Notes: generated from the sequence alone by a model not told the origin. DNA of 64,000 nt from Lactobacillus sp. (GCA_022484695.1 JAKVKU010000001.1:248001-312000), one strand, 5' to 3'; positions 25,847 through 35,092 are shown, counted from the stretch's first letter. A program made the numbers and translations.

Positions 25847-26644
25847 ATGAAAGCTCCACTCTTAACGGTCATCATCCCCGTCCATAACGTGGCGGCGTAT
25901 ATTGACCGGAGTCTAAAAAGTATCGTCAATCAAACCTATAGAAATACCGAAATTATCATTGTGGATGACGCCTCCAAGGATGAAACCGGCGCTCTCGTGG
26001 ATGCCTGGGGGCAAAAAGATCCCCGCATCAAAGTTTACCATCTCAAGGCCAATATGGGCATCTCCGGGGCCCGCAATCACGGCTTGGCCCAAGCGACCGG
26101 GGAATATGTGACCTTTGCCGATGGGGATGATTGGTGCGAGCCCAACTTATTTGAATTTTACATCAATCGCATTCAAAAATACAATTTAGACTTTGTGTCC
26201 TGTGGCTATTTTGTCGATCCCGTGGGGCAGCCTTCCGGACAAAGCCAGCCCAAAGACGTATTGGTTGACCGGAAACCCTTGTTAAAGCTAGTCCGGAAAA
26301 TGAAAAGCCCTATTCGCGGGTATACCTGGAATAAGTGTTATCGTCGGAGTCTGATTATCAAGCATGACCTGCGTTTTAACGAAAATATCGGGCTCATGGA
26401 AGATCAGGTGTTTAATGTGGCCTATATTTTAAAAGCCAAGCGTTATTTATATAATGTGTTGCCCCTATACCACTATGTCCAGCGGCCCGGCAGTTCCATT
26501 CACCAACCCTCCATCGGCAAGGGCCTTGATGTGACCAAGGCGATCTGTTGGATTCAAACGGCGATTTGGGCCAGCCAGTGGCGGGCCTTTAAACAGGCCA
26601 AGGCTACTAAAGCCAGTCGGGAATTATCTGAATCCAATAAATAA
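25847..26644 (+). CDS. Family 2 glycosyltransferase
   Basis: A 265-aa GT-A enzyme. Residues 1-110 contain VIIPVHNVAAYIDRSLKSI, the IIIVDDASKDET nucleotide-sugar site, GISGARNHG and the metal-binding FADGDDWCEP. No membrane anchor follows, so it is a cytoplasmic or peripheral transferase of the EpsJ/WaaB-like type for cell-surface glycans. GAAAGGATTGAG precedes the ATG. It stands alone and not in a polysaccharide cluster. Confidence 0.9.
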   Translation: MKAPLLTVIIPVHNVAAYIDRSLKSIVNQTYRNTEIIIVDDASKDETGALVDAWGQKDPRIKVYHLKANMGISGARNHGLAQATGEYVTFADGDDWCEPNLFEFYINRIQKYNLDFVSCGYFVDPVGQPSGQSQPKDVLVDRKPLLKLVRKMKSPIRGYTWNKCYRRSLIIKHDLRFNENIGLMEDQVFNVAYILKAKRYLYNVLPLYHYVQRPGSSIHQPSIGKGLDVTKAICWIQTAIWASQWRAFKQAKATKASRELSESNK

Positions 26645-26649
26645 CCACC

Positions 26650-26677
26650 AAAAAAGCCGAAACGCAGGTTTCGGCTT
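26650..26677 (-). terminator. Terminator of the 79-aa gene
   Basis: AAGCCGAAAC/GTTTCGGCTT stem with a 4-base loop; on the minus strand it is followed by six T. Confidence 0.8.
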
Positions 26678-26685
26678 CAAAAAAA

Positions 26686-26925
26686 TCACAAATGTTTTTC
26701 CACTTTATAAGCTTCTTTATCATCGCCGGTGGGCTTTTTTGTAGCGTCATCGGCGAAATAAACGGCGAAGCTATTGGTTGGATCATCTTTGGTTGGGGAA
26801 ACAATGACTAAGGGTGACTGAAGCGGATCTTTGGTCTTATAAATTTCGGCACTGCGCATGGCTTCATTAAAGTCATGGCTGTTGGCAATGGCATCCCCGG
26901 GATTAAAAAATACAATTTCATCCAT
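26686..26925 (-). CDS. Small hypothetical protein, 79 aa
   Basis: A soluble acidic protein with no recognisable domain and a Lys/Asp-rich C-terminus. The gene has a strong AAAGGAG site before ATG and its own terminator, which supports it being real. Function unknown. Confidence 0.65.
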   Translation of the reverse strand: MDEIVFFNPGDAIANSHDFNEAMRSAEIYKTKDPLQSPLVIVSPTKDDPTNSFAVYFADDATKKPTGDDKEAYKVEKHL

Positions 26926-27007
26926 AGTAATCAGCTCCTTTGCTTAAGTATACGCTATCAGTGGTTTGAGAACTAGTTTTTTGTTGTGAAGAAAGTGAGG
27001 ATTTTTC

Positions 27008-27394
27008 ATGAGTGATGTTGAAGATTTTATTAAAACCCATATGTATGGCACCCCCCAACTAAAGCCGGATGAAAAACGGGCCTTTCTGGGAAGTTTTAAA
27101 GAGCGGGTGGCCCTAGCCCTAACCGTGGCCCAAATTCGCAATCCTAAGACGCTAGCCATGGTCAAAGGCATCATGCAGCGCTATCCCCAATACCACCTCT
27201 ACTTAAACGCCAAGCTGTCCCAAACCTACCTGACAGAATACATGGGCTTGGCGGTGCAATTGAACTATCAATTCACCTTGATCACCCAAGAAGGCATGCG
27301 GGTGAAAAACTTAGATCAAGATATATCAGAAGAAGATGTGGGTCTAACCATTGCTGACCCTAACAATAAAATTACCCGTCCAATTGTGCTGTAA
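27008..27394 (+). CDS. YueI family protein (DUF1694)
   Basis: A 128-aa cytosolic protein. The TPQLKPDEKRAFLGSFKERVALALTVAQI segment is characteristic of the YueI/DUF1694 family common in bacilli and lactobacilli; its structure has been likened to ribosomal-protein folds but its role is unknown. Its 3' end overlaps the convergent pepF by 23 bases. Confidence 0.82.
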   Translation: MSDVEDFIKTHMYGTPQLKPDEKRAFLGSFKERVALALTVAQIRNPKTLAMVKGIMQRYPQYHLYLNAKLSQTYLTEYMGLAVQLNYQFTLITQEGMRVKNLDQDISEEDVGLTIADPNNKITRPIVL

Positions 27395-29198
27395 GTTGGC
27401 CGATCTGGTCAACGGCATCACTTAAGAACTGAATCGTGTGGGTTAGCGGTTGGTCCGTGGTGATATCCACCCCGGCAACTTTAGCCGAATCAATTGGATT
27501 TTTCGTATTGCCTAATTTCAAGAAGGTCAACCAGTTGTCAACGGCCGGTTGGCCTTCTTTTTGAATCCGCAAGAAGGCTTGGGTGGACACGGTTAAGGAC
27601 GCGGAATAGGTATAAGAATATAAGCCCATGTAATAATGAATCTGGCGCATCCAAGTCAGCTCAGCCCCAGGATTTAAGGTCAAAGCATCCCCGAAGAACT
27701 TTTGCAACACCTGCCGGGTGATGTCATTTAAATCTTGGGCGCTGAAGCTTTCCCCCGCATCGATTCTGGCATAGACTTCCCGTTGGTAGGCCGCTTCCAA
27801 TAAATGGGTGACAAAGTTATGGAAGTAAGTATTGGCTAACATTTTGGTCAAGGCAAAGCGTTGCAAGCGCAGGTCGCCCTTTGCTTGGGCCGACTTGGTC
27901 AAGGCATTGGTCAGCAGCAGTTCATTGAAAGTGGACGGGGCTTCAATGATATAAGTCGACGGTTCGAATTCCAGATAAGCATTGTTGTCTTGGGCTAACA
28001 AGCCTTGGCCGGCGTGACCCATTTCGTGGATCAAGGTGTATAAGTCCGACAGCTTATCATGCCAAGATAACAGGATATAGGGCTGCTTGCCGTAAGGCTG
28101 GGCACAAAAGCCCCCAGTTTCCTTCCCGATGTTTTGGGCGTAATCCACCCAGCGTTCTGGGTAAGCCTTTAAAATCATGTTGGTGTAATCCGGCCCCAGC
28201 TGGCTTAAGGCGTCTTTGACGTAGGTTTTGGAGGCGTCAATGGTGACGTCGGGTTCAAAATCCGGGTCCAAGTCGATGAGGCGGTCGGCAAAGGTGAGCT
28301 CATCTAATCCCCGGGCCTTTTGTAAGGTCTTCAAATAACGCTGGATCACCGGCCCAAACTTGGTCATGATCAAGTCGATTTGCCGGTCGAACAGACTGCG
28401 GTCCACTTCCTGGTCGTACAACAAGTAATCCACCACGGAATCAAAGCCCCGCAGCGTGGCCATTTGCTTCTCCTTGGTGACTTGGGTGAGGTAAGTCTGG
28501 GCCAGGGTATTTTGATACTGGCTGAGGGTTTTGGAAAAAGCCGCAAAGGCCCCCCGGCGCACCGCCGTGTCCGGATGATAGGCATAATAATCTTCATATA
28601 AGGTGAAGGATAAAGGATAAGACTTACCATTGACGGTGAAGTCGGGGAAGGCCATGTCGGCGGACCGGGCTTGGCTGTAGATGTTGCTGGGACCGCTAAA
28701 CACCGGTTGCAAACTGGCTAAAGCGGCTTCCACCTTGGGGTCTAAGCGGATTTTCTGTTGGTTTTTAACCGTGCGTAAAAAGCCTTGAAATTGGGGCAGG
28801 GCCGCCTTTAATTCGGCCAACGTGTCATCGTCTAGGCCGGTCAAATGGCTGTCAAAGGCACTGAGTAAGCTTTGCCAGCGGGCTAAGTTGGCATTGGCTT
28901 TATTGGCCAAGGCGGCCTTTTTAGGGTCGGTCAAATCTTCAGATTGTTGCAATTCAGCATAGTTGGCAATGTTGTCGAGTTGTTGGGCCAATTGGTTATA
29001 AGTGATCAAAGCGGCTTTTAAAGCATCTAAGCTGGTCAATTTTTCAGGGGCGAAGTTCCGGGCAAATTTGGTCACCGCTTTATCAGCCTTTTGTTGCGCG
29101 GCTAAAAAAGCGTCGGTGTCTGGATAAAGGGCGCTTAAGTCCCACGTCAATGCTTTAGGAACTTGATTTCTAGGGGGTAATTGTTTTTGCGTTGCCAT
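27372..29198 (-). CDS. pepF: Oligoendopeptidase F
   Basis: A 608-aa cytoplasmic zinc metallopeptidase of the M3B family that trims peptides of about 7-17 residues. The zinc motif is His391-Glu-Met-Gly-His395 in LIHEMGHAGQ, with the downstream EAPSTFNELLL supplying the third ligand. The length is typical of lactic acid bacterial PepF. ATG 29198 follows TGAGG at eight bases. It takes part in peptide nutrition and protein turnover. Confidence 0.95.
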   Translation of the reverse strand: MATQKQLPPRNQVPKALTWDLSALYPDTDAFLAAQQKADKAVTKFARNFAPEKLTSLDALKAALITYNQLAQQLDNIANYAELQQSEDLTDPKKAALANKANANLARWQSLLSAFDSHLTGLDDDTLAELKAALPQFQGFLRTVKNQQKIRLDPKVEAALASLQPVFSGPSNIYSQARSADMAFPDFTVNGKSYPLSFTLYEDYYAYHPDTAVRRGAFAAFSKTLSQYQNTLAQTYLTQVTKEKQMATLRGFDSVVDYLLYDQEVDRSLFDRQIDLIMTKFGPVIQRYLKTLQKARGLDELTFADRLIDLDPDFEPDVTIDASKTYVKDALSQLGPDYTNMILKAYPERWVDYAQNIGKETGGFCAQPYGKQPYILLSWHDKLSDLYTLIHEMGHAGQGLLAQDNNAYLEFEPSTYIIEAPSTFNELLLTNALTKSAQAKGDLRLQRFALTKMLANTYFHNFVTHLLEAAYQREVYARIDAGESFSAQDLNDITRQVLQKFFGDALTLNPGAELTWMRQIHYYMGLYSYTYSASLTVSTQAFLRIQKEGQPAVDNWLTFLKLGNTKNPIDSAKVAGVDITTDQPLTHTIQFLSDAVDQIGQLTAQLDG

Positions 29199-29255
29199 GC
29201 ATCAAACCTCATTTCCAAATTTTTCAAAAAGCAACTGTCCTTGCCGAAAAACCGA

Positions 29256-29329
29256 TCCAAACCCTATGCAATCAGGGGTTTGGGTGGGTTATAAGAAACA
29301 GGTGCAAAACACTTGCTTTTACCCTATAA
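29256..29329 (+). promoter_or_regulatory. Promoter region of the PRPP synthetase-like gene
   Basis: A perfect TATAAT lies at 29324-29329, but the -35 region 17 bases upstream (GTGCAA) is poor. A strong stem CCAAACCC/GGGTTTGG at 29256-29282 lies just upstream, suggesting an activator site or a hairpin of the divergent pepF leader. No PurR box was seen. Confidence 0.45.
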
Positions 29330-29377
29330 TATACAGTAGTCGGAAAACAAATGAAAATAAAAATGGAGGCAGAAAAA

Positions 29378-30376
29378 TTGTCAAAGAAGCATGAATCACA
29401 GTTAAAAATCTTTGCTTTGAACGGGAACCCGGACTTAGCTCAAAAAATTGCTGATCAGGTGGGCGTTCCCTTAAGTGAGGCTACTGTGAAACACTTTAGT
29501 GACGGCGAGATTCAAATCAGCATTAACAAGAGTGTGCGGGATGATGATGTATTTATCGTGCAATCGATCTCTGATCCAGTTAATGAGAATTTCATGGAGT
29601 TAATGATCATGATTGATGCCCTGCGGCGCGCTAGTGCTAAGACCATCAATGTGGTCGTTCCTTACTTTGGGTATTCTCGCGCTGACCGTAAGACTCGGCC
29701 TAGAGAACCAATCACCGCCAAATTAGTGTCCAACTTGATTGAGATGGATGGCACGACGCGAGTGTTGACCCTTGATTTGCACGCCGATCAAATTCAAGGC
29801 TTCTTCGACATTCCCGTGGACCATCTGCAATCCATTCCGTTATTGGCCCATTACTTCTTGAGCCTAGATTTAGGCGACCGGGAAGACGTTGTGGTGGTGG
29901 CACCAGATCACAGTACTACCAAGCGGGCCCGGGCTTTAGCCGAATACTTCGGCGCCCAAATTGCCATCGTGGACAAGCGCGATGAAGGCGACGATGTGGA
30001 TCCGTTAGATATCATCGGGGATGTGGCTGGCAAGGTTTGTATCGTCATTGACGATATGATCGACACCAGTACCCGGATGGTTTATTCCGCCAATTCCTTG
30101 CTGGAAGCCGGCGCCACCAAAGTTTACGCCGGGGCCACCCACGCCGTCTTCTCCGCTGGGGCCGCCGAACGCTTGCAAAGCTCTAAGCTGGAACAAGTGG
30201 TCATCACGGACTCCATTAAATTACCAAAGGAAAAATACTTTGATAAAGTCGTCCAATTATCTGTCGGCCCATTATTGGGTAAAGCCGTGGAAATGACTTA
30301 CAATCGCGTTGCGGTGGATAGCCTTTTCCAAGATACGGCCACTGAACAGTTGTATATGAAAAATGACCTTAAATAA
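29378..30376 (+). CDS. Ribose-phosphate pyrophosphokinase homologue, divergent active site
   Basis: A 332-aa member of the PRPP synthetase family, which makes PRPP from ribose 5-phosphate and ATP. The fold and the FSDGE, RRASAKTINVVVPYFGYSRADRK and DLHADQIQGFFDIPVDHL blocks are clear. Active-site loops differ from canonical class I enzymes: RQD is RAD (101-103), PDHGGVTRA is PDHSTTKRA (176-184), KRRPRP is KRDEGD (200-205), and the phosphate loop DTAGT is DTSTR (229-233). It is likely the second PRPP synthetase paralogue seen in some Lactobacillales, either of altered regulation or a non-catalytic partner. TTG 29378 is eight bases after GGAGG. Confidence 0.87.
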   Translation: MSKKHESQLKIFALNGNPDLAQKIADQVGVPLSEATVKHFSDGEIQISINKSVRDDDVFIVQSISDPVNENFMELMIMIDALRRASAKTINVVVPYFGYSRADRKTRPREPITAKLVSNLIEMDGTTRVLTLDLHADQIQGFFDIPVDHLQSIPLLAHYFLSLDLGDREDVVVVAPDHSTTKRARALAEYFGAQIAIVDKRDEGDDVDPLDIIGDVAGKVCIVIDDMIDTSTRMVYSANSLLEAGATKVYAGATHAVFSAGAAERLQSSKLEQVVITDSIKLPKEKYFDKVVQLSVGPLLGKAVEMTYNRVAVDSLFQDTATEQLYMKNDLK

Positions 30377-30394
30377 TTAAAGCCTTATTATGGG

Positions 30395-30433
30395 GAGCGC
30401 CTCAGCAACCAATCGTTGTTGGGCGCTTTTTTG
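30395..30433 (+). terminator. Terminator after the PRPP synthetase-like gene
   Basis: AGCGCC-TCA-GCAAC pairs with GTTG-TTG-GGCGCT, followed by six T. Confidence 0.85.
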
Positions 30434-30547
30434 ATGGCCATTTTGTTGCCTGTTGGTTGATTTTTAACGAGATTAGTTGACAACCAAGTCCTATACTTTC
30501 CTCGACTTAGCGTCCATAATTGTAAGTATAGAAAGGGGATACGCAAG

Positions 30548-31666
30548 ATGGATGTAACGATTGGCCCAGTTTTAGTGGCCCAGCGCAAAGCCCAACATTT
30601 GACCCAGCAACAACTAGCCGACTTTATCGGGGTGTCTAAAGCCGCCGTCTCCAAATGGGAGACCGGCAAGACTTACCCAGATATCACCTTATTACCAGCC
30701 CTGGCGGCATATTTTAATATGTCCATTGATGATCTGTTAAATTATGAACCCCAATTGTCAGCCACAGAAATTCAACATATTTATGCCGCCTTAAAGGCCG
30801 ATTTTGACACCAAACCTGGGGCTGAAGTTTTAACGACGATCCGTAGTTTCATTCGGCGTTATTACGCCTGTTACCCCTTTATTCAGCAGATGGGCTTATT
30901 GATTTTAAATCACTTTGATTTATTACCTGGCAAAGACTTGGCGGCTAAACAGGCCACATATGTCCCCGAGGCCCAAGCGTTATTTATCCATGTCCGGGAT
31001 AATGCCCAGGATGTGGACCTGGTGGCCCAAGCCCGCAATATGGCCGGTTATACCTTGCTGCTGCTAAATAAACCCCAGGCGGTTTTGGATTTACTGGGGA
31101 CCCGGACGCCGGCCTATTTGCCGGTGGAAAGCTTGATTGCCACGGCTTTTCAGCAGCAAGACGACCTGAAAGCCGCCCAAGGAATCTATCAAAGTGCCCT
31201 GGCCCAATATTTAAGTATCATGATGAGTCAATTCAGCAATTATTTACAGTTATTAGTTAAAGATCCCGCTAAATTTGCGGCCACCTACCGCCGGGGCCAA
31301 GGGGTCGCCGATGTTTTTGCGTTTGGCACGTTGAATCCCGTGGCCATGATGAATTTCCAATTATCCGCCGCCACTGGGTTTGCCAAGCAACAGCAAACGG
31401 AAGCACTATTCAGCGTATTAACAGCGTTTGCGGACCTATTTGCCCACTTGGAATTTCCCGTGGTTTTACATGGGGATGCTTATTTTGACCAAATCGATGA
31501 TTGGCTGGCCCATTTGGATATTGGCACCCAGCTGCCCCGGGGCGCCCAGCAAGTCCAAAGCGGCCTGCGGGATTACGTCCTCCAAAGCCCAGTCTTTGCC
31601 CCTTATCAAGATGACCCCAGAATGGTCGCCATCCGACAACAATTGAAAGGCAGTGAGTCAGTATGA
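30548..31666 (+). CDS. XRE family regulator with helical (TPR-like) C-terminal domain
   Basis: A 372-aa protein. Residues 8-65 are an XRE helix-turn-helix (LTQQQLADFIGVSKAAVSKWETGKTYPDITLLPALAAYF). The remaining 300 residues are all helical and TPR-like, suggesting sensing of a peptide or protein. Upstream, CTATACTT and AAGTATAG form a widely spaced inverted repeat (30490s and 30520s). The stop overlaps the start of the next gene by four bases (ATGA), so it heads an operon with a PLDc_N protein and an ABC exporter, which it probably controls. Confidence 0.85.
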   Translation: MDVTIGPVLVAQRKAQHLTQQQLADFIGVSKAAVSKWETGKTYPDITLLPALAAYFNMSIDDLLNYEPQLSATEIQHIYAALKADFDTKPGAEVLTTIRSFIRRYYACYPFIQQMGLLILNHFDLLPGKDLAAKQATYVPEAQALFIHVRDNAQDVDLVAQARNMAGYTLLLLNKPQAVLDLLGTRTPAYLPVESLIATAFQQQDDLKAAQGIYQSALAQYLSIMMSQFSNYLQLLVKDPAKFAATYRRGQGVADVFAFGTLNPVAMMNFQLSAATGFAKQQQTEALFSVLTAFADLFAHLEFPVVLHGDAYFDQIDDWLAHLDIGTQLPRGAQQVQSGLRDYVLQSPVFAPYQDDPRMVAIRQQLKGSESV

Positions 31667-31884
31667 ACACCAATTGGCAACTTTTAGCAGATAACTTACC
31701 CATTTTTATCCCCCTGATCCTCTTAGAACTAATTTTGATGGTCACCGCCCTAGTCCACGTCCTGCGCCATCCCCATTATCGCTTCGGCAACCGGATATTA
31801 TGGGTTTTGATCGTGGTTTTCATCCAAATCATCGGCCCGATCCTGTACTTTGTCTTTGGGCGAGGGGATGAGCGCCGTGGCTGA
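31663..31884 (+). CDS. Small membrane protein with PLDc_N domain (YxlE-like)
   Basis: A 73-aa protein with two transmembrane helices separated by a short basic loop (HVLRHPHYRFGNRILWVLIVV) and ending in FGRGDERRG. This is the pattern of the phospholipase D N-terminal (PLDc_N) module found alone in B. subtilis YxlE, next to ABC genes of the sigma-Y operon. It is translationally coupled to both neighbours. Confidence 0.8.
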   Translation: MNTNWQLLADNLPIFIPLILLELILMVTALVHVLRHPHYRFGNRILWVLIVVFIQIIGPILYFVFGRGDERRG

Positions 31885-32806
31885 CATTTTAACTTTAAGC
31901 CATGTGCAAAAAGCCTTTGGCAGTAAACACGTCCTGCAAGACGTGGATTTCAGCATCCCCCAAGGCTCAATCTTTGGTTTCGTGGGGGAAAACGGCGCCG
32001 GGAAAACGACGACCATGAAGTTGATTTTAGGATTAGAAAAGGCCGATGCCGGGGTGATCACCGTGGGAGGCCAGCCGGTTCATTTTGGCGCCACGAAAAC
32101 CAATCGCATCACCGGCTATCTCCCCGATGTGCCAGCGTTTTATGGCTATATGACCCCCGTGGAATATTTAGATCTGTGTGCCCGCATCACTGGCATATCC
32201 CAGCGTCAGCGCCGAATCGCCGAAATGTTGGACCTGGTCCAATTAAAGGCGGACAAGCACCGTATCCGGGGTTTTTCCCGGGGGATGAAACAGCGTTTAG
32301 GAATCGCCCAAGCCCTGTTGAATCGGCCCCAATTATTGATTTGCGACGAACCCACCAGCGCGCTGGATCCGGCGGGGCGCAACGAGTTTCTTGAATTGTT
32401 GGCATCTTTGCGGGGCCAGACCACCGTGCTCTTTTCCACCCATATTTTAAGTGATGTGGAACGCATCAGCGACCGGGTGGGGATCCTCCACGATGGCCGC
32501 CTGCAAGCCTGCGATACCCTGGCCAATTTACACCAGCAGTTTGGCCGCCCCCAAATCAAACTCACCTTACCAGATGCCCAAACGGCGCAACGGTGTGGAC
32601 AAGTATTACGGCCCTTACCGGCGCAAGTGCAAGCTAACCAAGTCACCGTTCCTTATCAAGAAGCCTATGAAACCACCGCTCAGCAAGTTCTGCGGGCCTT
32701 GGTAACGGCGGGTATAACGCCTATTGCGCTGCAACAACAAAGTGCCACCTTAGAACAAATTTTCTTGGAGGTGATTGGCAATGGCCACACTACCAACCAT
32801 GCTTAA
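31877..32806 (+). CDS. ABC transporter ATP-binding protein
   Basis: A 309-aa ATPase: Walker A GENGAGKTT, signature SRGMKQRLG, Walker B LLICDEPTSALDP and H-loop STHIL, then a C-terminal extension of about 80 residues. It resembles the YxlF/drug-export (DrrA-like) group. GTG 31877, nine bases after GAGGGG, is preferred; ATG 31868 is too close to the site. It overlaps the upstream gene by eight bases and the permease by 26. Confidence 0.9.
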   Translation: MADILTLSHVQKAFGSKHVLQDVDFSIPQGSIFGFVGENGAGKTTTMKLILGLEKADAGVITVGGQPVHFGATKTNRITGYLPDVPAFYGYMTPVEYLDLCARITGISQRQRRIAEMLDLVQLKADKHRIRGFSRGMKQRLGIAQALLNRPQLLICDEPTSALDPAGRNEFLELLASLRGQTTVLFSTHILSDVERISDRVGILHDGRLQACDTLANLHQQFGRPQIKLTLPDAQTAQRCGQVLRPLPAQVQANQVTVPYQEAYETTAQQVLRALVTAGITPIALQQQSATLEQIFLEVIGNGHTTNHA

Positions 32807-33545
32807 AAAAGAATTATTAGAAACCTGGCGGACTTATCGCTTCTTGATCCTAGCGGTGGTAGTCTTGATTTTTGCCTTGATGAGTCCCTTGATCGCTAAA
32901 CTGACCCCGGACATCATGAAAATGAGTTTTGGCAAGACGCTACAGTTGGCCATCCCCAAACCCACCTCCATCGATTCTTGGACCCAATTTTATAAAAATA
33001 TGACGCAAATGGGTATCTTCGTGGTCGCCATCTTATTTGGGGGCACCATGAGTCAAGAATTAAGCCGGGGCACCCTGGTGAATTTGGTGACCAAGGGCTT
33101 ACCCCGCTGGGTGGTGGCTGTCAGTAAATACATCAGCTTAGTGGTGCAATGGAGTGTTGCCTTAACAGCCAGTTTTCTAGTCACCTGGGGGTATACGGCT
33201 TATTACTTTCCAGATGCTAAAACGCCGTATATCTGGCAGGGATTTGTGCCCTTATTGCTCTTTGGCTTCTTCTTTTTAGCGGTGATTTTATTTGGCTCTA
33301 CCTTAGCCAACAACAGCTATGGGGGCTTATTGTTCACCATTCTTGTCGTAGGTGGCTTGTACCTAGTCAATCTATTCAAAGCCGCTCAAAATTACAATCC
33401 CATTTCCTTGATTGGCAACAACATGGCCCTAGTCCAAGGCCACAAAACCCTGGGAGAACTTGGCCCCGGAATAGCCATTGCCATTGGCGCCGGCTTGGTG
33501 TTATTAGCTGGCACCGTGATCTTGTTGAATCGAAAGAAATTATAG
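32781..33545 (+). CDS. ABC-2 type permease
   Basis: A 254-aa membrane protein with six predicted helices and a large extracytoplasmic segment after TM1. The SQELSRGTLVNLVTKGLPRWVVAVSKY stretch is typical of ABC-2 permeases (YxlG/NatB-like). ATG 32781 follows GGAGGTGA. It pairs with the ATPase just upstream to form a probable exporter; the cargo is unknown. Confidence 0.88.
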   Translation: MATLPTMLKKELLETWRTYRFLILAVVVLIFALMSPLIAKLTPDIMKMSFGKTLQLAIPKPTSIDSWTQFYKNMTQMGIFVVAILFGGTMSQELSRGTLVNLVTKGLPRWVVAVSKYISLVVQWSVALTASFLVTWGYTAYYFPDAKTPYIWQGFVPLLLFGFFFLAVILFGSTLANNSYGGLLFTILVVGGLYLVNLFKAAQNYNPISLIGNNMALVQGHKTLGELGPGIAIAIGAGLVLLAGTVILLNRKKL

Positions 33546-33552
33546 TCAAAGT

Positions 33553-33597
33553 AAAACGCCGCTGAATTTGGAGAAATCCCAGTTCAGCGGCGTTTTG
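33553..33597 (+). terminator. Terminator of the XRE-ABC operon
   Basis: AAAACGCCGCTGAA/TTCAGCGGCGTTTT long stem with a TTTT tail. Confidence 0.9.
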
Positions 33598-33631
33598 TCG
33601 TCAAGTTATGTTATATTCTAGGGACAAAATA

Positions 33632-33659
33632 AATAGCCTAACCAAAAGGCTAGACTATT
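33632..33659 (-). repeat. 28-bp hairpin repeat, copy 1 (terminator-like)
   Basis: Identical over 28 bases to 35093-35120. On the minus strand AATAG-TC-TAGCC...GGTTAGGCTATT folds into a hairpin followed by a T-rich stretch. It lies after the last gene of the small-membrane-protein array and probably terminates it. Confidence 0.75.
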
Positions 33660-33745
33660 TACAGGTGCTACCCACAAATAGCTATTGAACGCTAATAGCT
33701 GATATGAGCGGCATTGATTTAGTTGGCGCATCGGATTAACGTCGA

Positions 33746-34249
33746 TTAGGGTAATGGATATTGAAACGTTGCTAATATCCAGATTGGCATCAGTATTGCG
33801 ACGATAATAATTAAAAATCGACAAATGAAAACGAGTTTACCTGATGCAGATTTGGTGACATGTATGCCTAGGGATTCAAGCGTTTTTCTGGCATATACGC
33901 GCATTAACAAGGCCGTTATGATCCCCATAACGCTTAATGCGGTACAGAATAAAAGCACAAAGCTAGATGTACCGAGCGGCATCTTATCAGGAAATAGGGA
34001 GAATACGGTATAAAACAGCCAACCGATGGGTAGAATAAAAACACTAAGGCCCTTCACCCATTTGACGCTAAGGAGAAACTTCGTAAAATGTGGTCGGTTT
34101 GTTGTAATGATTTTGCTAATTCGCGCAACCTGACCACTATGATCTGCGTCCATGGCTTTGTCCAATTTTTTTTGGGTCCTTAATAGCCAAAATACCATGA
34201 CTAGGATTATCAAAAGTAACAGAAAGATGAAGCTAATTAAATAATTCAA
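33746..34249 (-). CDS. Four-TM membrane protein, array paralogue 4
   Basis: A 167-aa protein with an N-terminal membrane helix, a polar helical region (about 25-60), two central helices (WVKGLSVFILPIGWLFYTVFSLFPD..., SVMGIITALL) and a final helix (ICRFLIIIVAILMPIWILATF). The conserved frame GW-x6-FP(D/G/N), a K-S/G linker and a C-terminal SRLLLIIAAIL-like helix link it to three neighbours. It starts with TTG after AGGGTGAT, sharing TTGAATTATTTAAT with paralogue 2. Function unknown; membrane immunity protein is one hypothesis. Confidence 0.75.
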   Translation of the reverse strand: MNYLISFIFLLLLIILVMVFWLLRTQKKLDKAMDADHSGQVARISKIITTNRPHFTKFLLSVKWVKGLSVFILPIGWLFYTVFSLFPDKMPLGTSSFVLLFCTALSVMGIITALLMRVYARKTLESLGIHVTKSASGKLVFICRFLIIIVAILMPIWILATFQYPLP

Positions 34250-34390
34250 AGGATATCACCCTATCCACATGGTTTTAAGTTTGTAATGCGTTTTTTACAC
34301 CGTCAACGCAACCATCCACATAAAAACTAATACGGCTATGGCAATCATGGGTAATCATTAGTAGCAAAGAATTTAAGGGATTAAGCAAAA

Positions 34391-34882
34391 CTAAATTAGT
34401 AGCTCAAGCAATGCTGGTAGCCAAAAAATCCCTAGAATAGCTATGATGACTAATAAAATCCGGCTACTGATAAATATTCGTCCAGCAGATGATTTTGGCA
34501 AAGTAAAGGGGGCTGCTTGATAAAGGCGTCTAACGTTTCTGCGAATGATGATTCCAAGTGTAACAACAAGAATACCAACAATTGTGCCTAAATAGAGTAT
34601 GACTTCGCCTGCCATTGATAAACTTTTAAAATACATCGTTAATATGATATCTAAGAACCAACCAACGAAAATCAGAGTGACGCCAGCGACATCAGTCCAA
34701 AGCATCAGACGAGTCCAGCGGGCAATGTCAGGGTGTGTGTTCGTGAACTTGGCAAACGTGGTACGGTAAGACTGATCTAAACTTTTATAGAGCCTTTTTG
34801 AGATTATTTGTGTGGCGATTGTCAAACCAAGTGTGATAAAAAGCAGGGGTAGTATGAACCATGTTAGCAGTGGTAGGACCAA
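34391..34882 (-). CDS. Four-TM membrane protein, array paralogue 3
   Basis: A 163-aa relative of the adjacent proteins: KRLYKSLDQSYRTTFAKFTNTHPDIARWTRLMLWTDVAGV matches the polar N-terminal region of the others, and SSRILLVIIAILGIFWLPALL the last helix. It starts at TTG 34882 after AAGGAGATCCC. Divergence from its neighbours is substantial, so the array was not formed by one recent amplification. Confidence 0.75.
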   Translation of the reverse strand: MVLPLLTWFILPLLFITLGLTIATQIISKRLYKSLDQSYRTTFAKFTNTHPDIARWTRLMLWTDVAGVTLIFVGWFLDIILTMYFKSLSMAGEVILYLGTIVGILVVTLGIIIRRNVRRLYQAAPFTLPKSSAGRIFISSRILLVIIAILGIFWLPALLELLI

Positions 34883-35092
34883 GGTGGGATCTCCTTTTAT
34901 ACGTGATAATCAAGCAGTTTAAATGTTAGAAGGGTACTTGTTGTGGACTGAGTTCAAACATGCTGATTATAAAGATTTGTTGGATCGAATTTACACTTGT
35001 TTCATTCTAGACGTATATAATATCAGCGGCAAGGGCATATGTTGATTAATTAGAGCAGGAATTTAATTTCAAAGTTAAGTTGTGTTAACAAA

